Notes: a model not told the origin generated them from the letters alone. A DNA stretch of 6,784 bases from DASSKO01 sp035690425 (GCA_035690425.1 DASSKO010000086.1:1-6784), one strand, 5' to 3'; positions 1-6,336 are shown, numbered from the stretch's first letter. Numbers and translations are program-made.

Positions 1-660
1 GCCCTCGTCGAGGGACAGGGTCTCCTGCTCGGCGACCAGCTCGGTGCGCAGGTGGGTGAGCACGACGGCACCGTCCACGTCGACGCTGCCGCCGGTGCCG
101 GCCCGGGGCAGTCGGGTGAGCAGGAACTTGCCGTAGTAGTAGAGCTCCTCCAGCTCGGTGTCCTGGAAGGGCACGATCTGGGCCAGGTAGGAGTACACCC
201 GCACGAAGTCCCGCACCGCCGTGCGGAAGTCCTCGCGGTCCTCCTCGTCGAGGTGCTCTCAGCGCGCGACGGCGGGGTCGGTCAACCGGTTCAACGCCGC
301 TCCCCGGACGCGCCGCCGGTGAGCACGGCCTCGACCGCCTGGCTCATCTCGCCGCTGTCGATGACCCGCGCGTCGAGGATCCGCTGCTGCAGGTTGTACA
401 GCATGTTCGGGTCGGTGGGCGTGGCCGTGGTCTCGGTGAAGAAGGGCCGGAACGCCTCCTGGATCTCCTCGGCCGTGTTCACGAAGTCCAGGATGAAGGT
501 GTCCTCCTTGCCCGGGTGGGTGCGGTTGAGCCGGGACAGGGTCTGCACGGCGTTCACGCCGGCCAATCTCTTGGCGACGTACATCGTGTGCAGCAGCGGC
601 TGGTCGAAACCCGTCTGGTACTTCTCCGCCACCACCAGCACCTGGTAGTCGTCCCCCGCG
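1..660 (-). pseudogene. hsdR: Type I restriction enzyme R subunit (HsdR), C-terminal part, broken and partial
   Basis: HsdR is the ATP-dependent translocase and nuclease subunit of type I restriction systems. Reading leftwards from about 660, the protein shows the end of the second helicase lobe: EKYQTGFDQP (motif V region), then AVQTLSRLNRTHPGK (motif VI), then LDFVNTAEEIQEAF. These are hallmarks of HsdR. That frame ends at a stop at 291-293. The homology resumes one frame over with AALNRLTDPAVAR, meets a TGA at 259-261 where relatives usually have Trp, and continues openly through DFVRVYSYLAQIVPF, ELEELYYYGKF and LRTELVAEQETLSLDEG to the left edge. So there is one frameshift (about 294-306) plus one nonsense codon. 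The nuclease domain and most of the helicase are missing on the right side. No hsdS or hsdM is visible. The identity is very likely from the motifs; loss of function is inferred from the lesions and the missing N-terminus. Confidence 0.9.
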
Positions 661-693
661 AGTGTAGTCGTAGGCGACCAGGATCGCCGGAAG
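661..693. other. Breakpoint between hsdR remnant and permease remnant
   Basis: HsdR similarity on the minus strand stops close to 660, at the residues LAGDDYQVLV. Permease similarity on the plus strand begins close to 694, at AAGTRLMYAM. The roughly 33 bases between fit neither gene convincingly. Both genes are cut at the ends that face each other: HsdR loses its N-terminal two thirds and the permease loses its N-terminal two thirds. A single rearrangement or deletion joining two formerly distant loci explains this. No transposon end, tRNA or obvious direct repeat was found at the joint. Confidence 0.5.
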
Positions 694-1158
694 GCCGCAG
701 GCACGCGCCTCATGTACGCGATGGGCCGTGACGGTGTCCTGCCGCGCCGATTCTTCGCCTACGTATCACCCCGGTTCCGCACTCCGGTGCTCAACCTGCT
801 GCTCACCGGCGCCGTCGGCTTCATCGCCCTCGCGCTGACGGTGTCCTCGTCCACGTCCTTCATCAACTTCGGGGCGTTCTGTGCGTTCGCGTTCGTCAAC
901 ATCGCTGTCGTCGTCTCCTATGCCAAGGCGACCCGCGCCGGGGAACGCCGCAACCCGCTCACTTGGCTACTCTTCCCCCTGATCGGGCTCGCCTTCATCC
1001 TGTGGCTGTTCACTCACCTGGACGCCCCAGCGCTCATCCTCGGCGGCGTCTGGGCGCTGATCGGCTTCTGCTGGCTGCTCGTGCTCACCCGGGTCTTCCG
1101 CCTGCCGCCACCCGAGATGGACCTCAACGAGGACGTGGAGCTGGAGCCGACCAGCTGA
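694..1158 (+). pseudogene. APC-family amino acid permease, C-terminal fragment
   Basis: Amino acid/polyamine/organocation permeases are inner-membrane secondary transporters of about 450-500 residues with 12 helices. Only the last 155 or so residues are here. The segment AGTRLMYAMGRDGVLPRRFF followed by RTPVLNLL is the well-conserved loop of this family. Four hydrophobic helices follow: LLLTGAVGFIALAL, FGAFCAFAFVNIAVVV, LLFPLIGLAFILWLF and LILGGVWALIGFCWLLVL, probably helices 9-12. A hydrophilic acidic tail (DLNEDVELEPTS) leads to a natural TGA stop at 1156-1158. The first ATG in frame is at 712, but it sits inside the conserved loop, has no good ribosome binding site and is not a real start. 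The reading frame is open back to 649 only because of the fused upstream sequence. Substrate cannot be told. It is a 5'-truncated gene, almost certainly inactive. Confidence 0.85.
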
Positions 1159-1601
1159 CCAGTAGCGGAGCCGGCGATCTGGATTGCTGCGTGCACGGGC
1201 TCGACACATACCGGGGACTGCTCTCCCGCCGAAGCCCACAGGAATCGACCCGGCTCCTCAAACCGAGGCACCCTCCGGGCCGCGATGCCGTAGCCGCAGG
1301 GTCATGGCGAGGACGTTGGCGCGGCGACCCAGGCTCACTGGGCTACCTTCCTCGTGTTGACGCTCTCCGATGGATCGTCAATGCACCCGAGGTGCCACCA
1401 GGCCACTGCCCTGCTCGCTCGATGCGGTTGATGTCCAGCATGAGATCTGCAGGATCTGGTGGTCGCCCGGGATGTGCGGACCGTCGACAGGGCTGAGCGC
1501 CTCCGAGCGCCGATCAGTGAGCGAACCGGCATGCACCTCCCGGCACCAGCGGCACCACAAGAGGGTGCCTCCCCACTGGGACTAGCAGCGAGGAGGCTGA
1601 A
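1159..1601. other. Gene-free stretch, likely including the left non-coding end of the IS110-type element
   Basis: No open frame in these 443 bases looks like a protein; those present are low-complexity readings of GC-rich DNA. The right part (about 1380-1601) lies just ahead of an IS110-type transposase and has several short hairpins: 1443-1447 with 1453-1457, and 1551-1556 with 1564-1569. The hexamer GGCACC or its complement GGTGCC occurs at 1267, 1391, 1542, 1551 and 1564. IS110-group elements normally carry a structured non-coding end here that encodes the bridge RNA. The left boundary of the element was not found, because such elements lack clear terminal repeats. A small hairpin lies further upstream at 1328-1332 with 1338-1342 (CCCAG/CTGGG). 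Confidence 0.45.
1443..1569 (+). ncRNA. Candidate bridge-RNA-like structured leader of the first IS110 element
   Basis: Two hairpins are visible. AGATC (1443-1447) pairs with GATCT (1453-1457) around the loop TGCAG. GGCACC (1551-1556) pairs with GGTGCC (1564-1569) around a 7-base loop, 21 bases before the transposase ribosome binding site. The known arrangement in the IS110 group (for example IS621) puts the guide RNA in the non-coding end upstream of the recombinase gene. The position fits, but I cannot define the donor and target loops or the RNA ends, so this is a positional inference only. Confidence 0.3.
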
Positions 1602-2715
1602 GTGAAGTCTGCCAGCAATACCCTGCCCGACCAAGCACCCAACGACGTCACCGCGGGGGTGGACTGGGCTCGTGACGACCACGCCGTGTGCGTCGTGGAC
1701 GGCCGCGGCCGCGAGATCGCTCGCACGATGGTTGAGCACACCGCAGCCGGGCTGTGCGAGCTCATCGCGTTCCTGGGCCGGCACGGCGTCGGTGAGGTCG
1801 CGATCGAACGGCCCGACGGCCCGGTCATCGACACCCTGCTCGGCGCTGAGCTGACCGTGGTGGTGATCAGCCCCAACCAGGTCAAGAACCTGCGCAGCCG
1901 TTACGGCTCGGCCGGCATCAAGGACGACCGCTTCGACGCGTTCGTGCTGGCCGACACCCTGCGCACTGACCGGGCCCGACTGCGCCCACTGCAACCGGAC
2001 ACTGCCGCGACCGTTGCCCTGCGCCGCGCATGCCGGGCCCGCAAGGACCTCGTGGGCCACCGGGTCGCGGTGGCCCACCAGCTGCGCGCGCACCTGCGTC
2101 ACGCCTTCCCCGGTGCCGTGGGGCTGTTCGCCGACCTCGATCGACCGGCAACTCGCCGCGCACGCCGACGCCCACATCTTCACCGCCCTGCCCCGGTCGG
2201 GGCGCACCCGCGCCGCTCGACTCCTCGCCGAGATCGGCGACTGCCGCGCCAAGTTCCCCACCCCCGAGTCCCTGGCCTGCCTGGCCGGCGCAGCCCCGTC
2301 CACCCGGCGGTCGGGCAAACTGCGCGCGGTCACCTTCCGCTGGGCCTGCGACAAGCAACTGCGCGACGCCGTCACCGACTTCGCCGCCGACAGCCGACAC
2401 GACAACCGCTCGGCCGCCGACCTCTACGACCGAGCCCGAGCACGAGGCCACGACCACCCTCACGCCGTGCGCTTTCTGGCCCGCGCCTGGCTGTTCGCCA
2501 TCTGGCACTGCTGGCAGCAGGGCACCGCCTACGACCCCAGTCGACACCACGCACCCCAACGCGTCGCACGGCTCTTCGAGACTGACTCCCGTATGCAAAC
2601 CGAAACCCTCGCGGTTTCCCGGAAACTCGACCAGAAATCGCGGGAACTCGCGGGTGACTGCGCTGCTGAAAGCATGATCCCCGGCGGGTTCCGGGAAGCG
2701 GCGCTGCTCGACTGA
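1602..2715 (+). pseudogene. IS110-family transposase with internal deletion and frameshift
   Basis: Start is GTG at 1602 with AGGAGG at 1591-1596, five bases upstream. The first 180 codons give an intact RuvC-like DEDD domain: Asp21 (GVDWARDD), Glu69 (AIERPDG), and Asp109 and Asp112 (KDDRFDAFVLAD), ending at GAVGLFADLD. From about 2143 the homology continues in another frame: DRQLAAHADAHIF, LPRSG, RAARLLAEIGDCRAKFP, LAGAAPSTRRSGK, FRWACDKQLRDAV, GHDHPHAVRFLARAWL and QQGTAYDPSRH, which is the C-terminal Tnp domain with its serine-containing APSTRRSG region. In relatives, about 100 or more linker residues separate LFADLD from the AAHADAHIF block. Here they are directly abutted, so a deletion (junction about 2138-2146, at the repeated bases TCGATCGA) removed the linker and broke the frame. 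The first frame stops at 2583-2585, the second at 2713-2715. The tail after YDPSRHHA is not typical and may be read-through. Almost certainly inactive on its own. Confidence 0.88.
2601..2626 (+). repeat. Overlapping short inverted repeats in the transposase tail
   Basis: GAAACC (2602-2607) pairs with GGTTTC (2613-2618) around CTCGC. The adjacent GTTTCC (2614-2619) and GGAAAC (2621-2626) form a near-perfect palindrome around one base. This lies in the atypical C-terminal extension of the transposase reading frame, which suggests that this stretch is really the non-coding right end of the element rather than protein code. Confidence 0.35.
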
Positions 2716-3062
2716 CCGCCCGGACGGTCCCCTTGGCCGACCGTCCGCGCTGCGCGCTGCCCGCGTCGGCGATGGCACGCAGCGCCGCGTTGGCTGTGGA
2801 CCGATTCACGTAAGCGGGCCGTTGAGCAGAAGGAGAACAGGCGCGGCGACAGGTGGGCGCCGTTGGCGTGGGACTGCACACGCGCCGACGGTCGGGCCCG
2901 GCGCCCAAGTGCGCCATCTTCCGTCTGCCTTCTGTCGCTTCGCCCGGGCGCTGGTGAGGACGCGCACGTTGAGGCGTGACCTGCCCGCCCGCCGGCAGGC
3001 GGCCCCACCAGGGTGGCGGGCGCCCATCTGTGGGAGCGGGAGGTCTTGTCAGGGGCGCAGGA
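2716..3062. other. Gene-free stretch between transposase and DinB-like fragment
   Basis: Nothing here matches a protein family I recognise in any frame; the open frames are arginine- and proline-rich readings typical of GC-rich non-coding or scrambled DNA. It contains the hairpin at 2721-2747 and a weaker one (CCTGCC 2980-2985 with GGCAGG 2994-2999). The missing C-terminal part of the DinB-like gene would be expected here on the minus strand, but it is absent. Confidence 0.5.
2721..2747 (+). terminator. Terminator-like hairpin after the transposase
   Basis: CGGACGGT (2721-2728) and ACCGTCCG (2740-2747) form a perfect 8-bp GC-rich stem with an 11-base loop, starting six bases after the transposase stop. 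No T-run follows on the plus strand, so it is either a GC-type terminator of the kind common in actinomycetes or part of the structured end of the insertion element. Confidence 0.4.
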
Positions 3063-3263
3063 GAAGGCACGAACGAGCACGAGAAGGTTCCGCACGAGCA
3101 GGTTGCCGAAGAGCATGTGGAACAGGAGCTGTTCGTTATTCCACTTGGTGCCCTCGGAGGGTTGCCGAAGCTCTGCGACGGTGGCCGTGTCGATCAGGGC
3201 GCGGAAGTCTCGACGAACGCGGTCCATCTCGGCTCGAACCTCACGACCGTCCCTGTCATCCAC
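3063..3263 (-). pseudogene. DinB-like (four-helix bundle) protein, N-terminal fragment
   Basis: The start is GTG at 3263 (VDDRDGREVRAEMDRVRRDF), preceded on the minus strand by GGGAAG at a suitable distance; an internal ATG lies at 3227. The 67 residues that look genuine include LRQPSEGTKWNNEQLLFHML and LVRNLLVLVRAF. The W-x-N-E-Q-L-L-F-H-M pattern is typical of actinobacterial DinB/maleylpyruvate-isomerase-like proteins, where the histidine belongs to the first metal-site helix. After Phe67 (3063) the frame stays open to 2529 but becomes arginine/proline-rich sequence with no similarity to the rest of the family, which usually runs about 150-200 residues. So the gene is cut after its second helix, probably by rearrangement. 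The family call is from remembered pattern and moderately sure; the function of the whole protein is unknown (often thiol-linked detoxification or unassigned). Confidence 0.6.
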
Positions 3264-3281
3264 CGAACAAGTCTTCCCAAG

Positions 3282-3328
3282 CGACCACGGCAAGTCCAGC
3301 CGCGGCCACGGCCGGGCAGCCGTGGTCG
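3282..3328 (-). promoter_or_regulatory. Mutually exclusive hairpins upstream of the DinB-like fragment
   Basis: GCCGTGGTCG at 3319-3328 is the exact complement of CGACCACGGC at 3282-3291 (10 bp). It can instead pair with the nearer GGCCACGGC at 3304-3312 (9 bp, one G-T pair, 6-base loop). The two pairings compete for the same strand. This lies between the flavoprotein gene and the start of the DinB-like fragment on the minus strand, the usual place for a terminator or an attenuator. Confidence 0.35.
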
Positions 3329-3407
3329 GACAGTCCCGACGTCGCCTCGACCCATCCGGGACCGGCACAACGGACGAGTTGCGGCGATCCTGGTGTGAAG
3401 GACGCAG

Positions 3408-3425
3408 CCACTACCGTCGTGGTGG
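3408..3425 (-). terminator. Probable terminator of the DUF2703-flavoprotein operon
   Basis: CCACTAC (3408-3414) pairs with GTGGTGG (3419-3425) through seven pairs, one of them G-T, around a four-base loop. It lies about 60 bases beyond the flavoprotein stop on the minus strand. No clear U-run follows, so the assignment rests on stem quality and position. Confidence 0.4.
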
Positions 3426-3483
3426 GCGAGCCGGTTCGGACGCGTCGCCGGAGATGCGCGTCTTTCGTCAGGTCGCGTGCGGA

Positions 3484-4878
3484 TCATGGTGCGTGCGGGC
3501 TGTGGACGCTGGTCTCCCGCTGGCTCGCGGGCAGCGGCTTGGCTGCGATGTGTCGGTGGGTGGTGCCGCGCAGGGCGTGGCCCACCGTCAGCACTCCGGC
3601 CGGGTCGTAGGCGTCGATGGCCGAGAGCAGGCGTCGCCGCGTGGCGGGGTCGTAGGCGGCGGCGAGCTGTTCGGCGCTGAAGGAGAAGTTGGGCAATCGC
3701 ATCGGCAGGGTCCACGGAGCGAGCCTGGCCCGCAGGACGGTGTGGTCGTGGTCGGTCGCTGGGCCGGGCAGACCCACGGCGAGGACCGAGTAGGAGGCTT
3801 GCCGGGGGTGAAAGGCGCTGGGGTGCTGACCACCTCGCCGGTAGGCGCCACCGAGTTGTCGGATCTCGACCAGGAACTGCTGGGAGTCCGAGCCCGGCCC
3901 GGCGGCGGCCATCAGCGCCGGGACACCGGCGGCCGGGAAGGCCCCGAGCAGGATCGAGTCCTCCCGCACCGGCATCGGGTCCAAGGGGTCGGTGTGGACG
4001 CTGTCGATTTGGGCGTAGGGCTTGGTGCGCACGTCGTCGATGAGCAGCGGCGCGGCGGTGCGCATGGCCGCAAGATGCCGGTGGCCTTCGGCGGGAGAGG
4101 CGGTCCAGACGTAGCGGACCGAGACCGTCAGCCGACCGGCCAGTGGCTCCGGGACGCCCTCGAGGGGTGGCAGTCGGAACAGGGCCAGGGAGGTGGTGCC
4201 CCCCTCGGGCAGGGTGGCCGACCAGGTCCGCCAGCGCTCGGTCACGGCGGCGGCGTCCGCGCCGTCGAACCACAGGGCGCCGCCGTAGAACTCGGGCTGG
4301 TGCACCAGGTCGAACTCGACGGCGGTCACGCGCCGCAGTTCCCCGTCGCCGGTGACCACCTCGAAGGCCCGCACCCGGTCGCTGGCCAGCCCGTAGGTGC
4401 GCGCCATCGGGCCCAGCCCCCCTCCGGTGGTGTAGCCCACGACCCCCACGTCGGTGATGGATCCCGAAAGCGGGGCCAGCCCGTACGGCGCGGCTGCCTG
4501 GACCACCCGGAGCCACTTGACGCCGGCTCCGGCACGCGCCCAGCCCTCGGGGTGCACCACACACTCATCGAGGCCGCGGGTGGACACGAGGATGTCGCCG
4601 ATGAGCTCCTCGATCGGCCCGTGACCGGTTGCCTGGGGGGTGACGGTGAGCCCGTGCCGGCGAGCGAACCGGACGGTCTGGGCCACGTCGTGGGCCGAGA
4701 CCGCCTCGACGGCGATCCGCGGGGTGACGGCGACACCGCGGTTCCAGGGCGAGACGACGTGGGCGTAGGTCGGGTCGTCCGGCGTGCTGACGCGGCCGGT
4801 CACGGCGGCGCGCAGCTCGGCCAGCTGCTCTCGGGTCGCAGCCGAAGCACCAGCAGTGGTGGTCGTGGTGATGGTCAT
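3484..4878 (-). CDS. FAD-linked (PCMH/berberine-bridge-like) oxidoreductase, 464 aa, with apparent internal deletion
   Basis: Start is ATG at 4878 (MTITTTTTAG) with AGAGAG just upstream; stop at 3484-3486. The N-terminal half is a PCMH-type FAD-binding domain: AVTPRIAVEAVSAHDVAQTV, then TVTPQATGHGP with His86 in the place of the flavin-linking histidine of relatives, then GLAPLSGSITDVGVVGYTTG and GGGLGPMARTYGLASD contacting FAD. The C-terminal half carries the substrate domain, ending in the BBE-like AIDAYDPAGVL. The second covalent Cys of bicovalent enzymes is absent (SGS at 138-140). At residues 184-187 the chain goes from GELRRVTA straight to VEFDLVHQP; relatives have about 20 residues between, with the conserved FW-x-LRGG-x-G pattern, so an in-frame deletion is likely. 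About 27 residues after VGHAL are also atypical. It lies 73 bp downstream of the DUF2703 gene, probably in one operon. Substrate unknown; such enzymes oxidise alcohols or sugars with oxygen. Family very sure; activity doubtful. Confidence 0.88.
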   Translation of the reverse strand: MTITTTTTAGASAATREQLAELRAAVTGRVSTPDDPTYAHVVSPWNRGVAVTPRIAVEAVSAHDVAQTVRFARRHGLTVTPQATGHGPIEELIGDILVSTRGLDECVVHPEGWARAGAGVKWLRVVQAAAPYGLAPLSGSITDVGVVGYTTGGGLGPMARTYGLASDRVRAFEVVTGDGELRRVTAVEFDLVHQPEFYGGALWFDGADAAAVTERWRTWSATLPEGGTTSLALFRLPPLEGVPEPLAGRLTVSVRYVWTASPAEGHRHLAAMRTAAPLLIDDVRTKPYAQIDSVHTDPLDPMPVREDSILLGAFPAAGVPALMAAAGPGSDSQQFLVEIRQLGGAYRRGGQHPSAFHPRQASYSVLAVGLPGPATDHDHTVLRARLAPWTLPMRLPNFSFSAEQLAAAYDPATRRRLLSAIDAYDPAGVLTVGHALRGTTHRHIAAKPLPASQRETSVHSPHAP

Positions 4879-4951
4879 GGGACTGTCTCTCTTTTCAATC
4901 GTGGGCGGGTTGGTGGATAGCGTGGGTGTGCGCCTCGCGTCGGCTCCCGCC

Positions 4952-5469
4952 TCAGCCGCCGGTTCGGGCGGCGGCGAAGAACCTGTCGATGCTGGTGGGC
5001 TGGCCCGATCGGCGCCCAGGCTCGGGCGGGCGCTGGCTGTGGTCGCGGCGCAGGTGCTGCAGAACCGCCCAGACGATGAGGGCGGTCGGGGGTAGTCGTA
5101 CCGCTGGCCCGCCCACGAGCACGTGCGGCAGGTGATCGGGGTGTCGGCCACCGTGCTGCAGGTCGGGCAGTGTCGTTCGTCAACCGCCAGCTGCAGGTCG
5201 TGGCCGTTGACGCGGACGGTCGGAGAGCTGACCACCCCGTGCTGTCGTGCATGGCTGGCGCTGGTGAGCTGGATGACCCGGGCGCTGACGGGGTGCCCCG
5301 CGCCGGCCAGCAAGCCTCGCAGCTGGGCGGCGGCGGCCTCGAATTCGACGGCCGCGCGGCGGCAGGGCGAGCACCGGTCCGTATCCAGCGGGAACAGCTC
5401 GATCACGACCTGCCCTGCGGTTCCGCGCACGTCGCGCCGTGGCCGCTTCGTCGTGCTGGTGTCGGTCAT
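4952..5469 (-). pseudogene. DUF2703 thioredoxin-like cysteine-rich protein, one-base frameshift
   Basis: Start is ATG at 5469 (MTDTSTTKRPRRDV) with the strong site GAGGGGAG just upstream. The protein has a short basic N-terminus, then a thioredoxin-like core: VVIELFPLDTDRCSPC (CxxC at 33-36), a long helix, RVIQLTS, and SSPTVRVNG (81-89), which resembles the cis-proline loop. Two further pairs follow, CPTC (101-104) and CRTC (114-117), then GQRYDYP. At a run of five C (G run 5088-5092 on the plus strand) the frame breaks. With one more C the product continues as TALIVWAVLQHLRRDHSQ to TSIDRFFAAARTGG and a TGA at 4952-4954, giving 172 residues, the length I expect for the family. Without it the frame runs on into the next gene. 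It is first in a minus-strand pair and divergent from the sigma gene. A role in thiol redox or metal binding is inferred from cysteines only. Confidence 0.85.
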
Positions 5470-5661
5470 GGGGTCTCCCCTCGGGTGGAGCTCGGACTGG
5501 GTCTGACCCCCTCCAGACGGGGCACCGACGTCATGGACGCAGCTGCGCTGCCCGGACCGTTCCGACCGACGCAAAGTCCTTCCCGGCGATCTGCGTCCCC
5601 GAAGATCGTGGCGCCGTCTGTTGAAGCGTCGGACAATGACCAAGACGCCGAGGAGCTGACG
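5470..5661. promoter_or_regulatory. Divergent control region between DUF2703 gene and sigma factor gene
   Basis: These 192 bases separate two divergently transcribed starts, so promoters for both directions should lie here. A perfect 10-bp palindrome, CGCAGCTGCG, occupies 5538-5547. GTCTG and CAGAC form a small inverted repeat around 5502-5516. On the minus strand GGAAC (5563 to 5559) resembles an ECF -35 element, with CGTCC 19 bases on; that spacing is longer than usual, so it is only a candidate. The sigma gene has AGGAG at 5651-5655, seven bases from its ATG. Confidence 0.5.
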
Positions 5662-6324
5662 ATGCACGAGTGCTGTGGACAGGGAACCAGCCAAGGCTGT
5701 CGCTGCTACACCGAAGCGGAGGCTGCCGCCGAGGCGGTGCGTGCCTTCGTGCGGCGCCGCGTGCCCCATCCGCAAGACGCCGAGGACATCACCCAGGACG
5801 CCCTGCTGCGCGTGTATCGCAGTGTCGAGGACCTGAGGCACGTCGACGCCTTCGAAGGCTGGATGTACCAGGTCACCCGCAGCGCCATCACCGACCACTA
5901 CCGCAAGGCGCCACGTCAACCTGTGCCCATGGACCCCGAGGACCTGAACAAGATCTCTGATGGGGACCAGGACGCGCCCACGGTCCAGACACAGTTGGCG
6001 GGCTGTCTTCGCAGCCTGCTTCAACGGGTCCCCGAGGACTACCGGCGAGCCCTCGAGCTCACCGACCTGGGTGGTCTGACCCAACGGGAGGCGGCCGACC
6101 GGCTCGGGTTGTCAAACTCGGGAATGAAATCACGCGTGCAGCGAGGTCGGCGTCTGCTCCGCGCCGAGATCAGACGGTGCTGCGAACTGACCCTGGCCAC
6201 GAACGGCTCCCTGGCGGACGCACAGGTGCGGGAGCACGGCCCCTCATGCGAGAGGACCGCCACCAGCAGGAGTGCCATCGTGGACACACATCAGCTCGCC
6301 ACGACGATCAGCCCCCGCCGATGA
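5662..6324 (+). CDS. ECF/SigZ-like RNA polymerase sigma factor with cysteine-rich termini, 220 aa
   Basis: It directs RNA polymerase to a small regulon. Start is ATG at 5662 with AGGAG seven bases before; the frame is open further upstream but has no site there. Residues 20-82 are sigma region 2 (EDITQDALLRVYRSVEDL, then AFEGWMYQVTRSAITDHYRK). Residues 113-170 are region 4, with VPEDYRRALELTDLGGLTQ and the helix-turn-helix QREAADRLGLSNSGMKSRVQ, followed by RGRRLL. Unusual are the cysteines: Cys4, 5, 13 and 15 before region 2, and Cys173-174 (RRCCELTL) with Cys196 after region 4. SigZ-type factors often have such a C-terminal CC extension, which could bind metal or sense redox state without a separate anti-sigma factor; none is adjacent. 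The last 24 residues after Cys196 are atypical. It is divergent from the DUF2703-flavoprotein pair, its probable target. The sigma assignment is very sure; sensing is inference. Confidence 0.92.
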   Translation: MHECCGQGTSQGCRCYTEAEAAAEAVRAFVRRRVPHPQDAEDITQDALLRVYRSVEDLRHVDAFEGWMYQVTRSAITDHYRKAPRQPVPMDPEDLNKISDGDQDAPTVQTQLAGCLRSLLQRVPEDYRRALELTDLGGLTQREAADRLGLSNSGMKSRVQRGRRLLRAEIRRCCELTLATNGSLADAQVREHGPSCERTATSRSAIVDTHQLATTISPRR

Positions 6325-6336
6325 GACGCTGACCGG

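Noticed and set aside
1335..2405. 356-codon minus-strand frame opposite the transposase
   Set aside because: Composition is low-complexity and the opposite strand carries clear IS110 motifs.
2529..3062. Continuation of the DinB-like frame to 2529
   Set aside because: After position 3063 the protein turns into Arg/Pro/Ser-rich sequence overlapping the transposase tail, with no similarity to the family.
3013..4920. 635-codon open frame on the plus strand
   Set aside because: It is the antisense of the flavoprotein, Gly/Arg/Val-rich with no family pattern; a shadow frame of GC-rich DNA.
5535..5563. ECF-type promoter GGAAC ... CGTCC on the minus strand upstream of DUF2703
   Set aside because: The 19-base spacer is longer than usual for ECF promoters, and in GC-rich DNA such pairs arise by chance; kept only as a candidate within the control region.
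5170..5661. Upstream extension of the sigma factor frame
   Set aside because: It would overlap the DUF2703 gene antisense and lacks a ribosome binding site; ATG 5662 has AGGAG at ideal spacing and matches usual sigma length.
3484..6084. One very long open frame on the minus strand covering flavoprotein, DUF2703 and sigma regions (866 codons)
   Set aside because: It is open only because the DUF2703 frameshift joins its frame to the flavoprotein frame and the antisense of the sigma gene happens to lack stops. Separate starts with good ribosome binding sites exist at 4878 and 5469.
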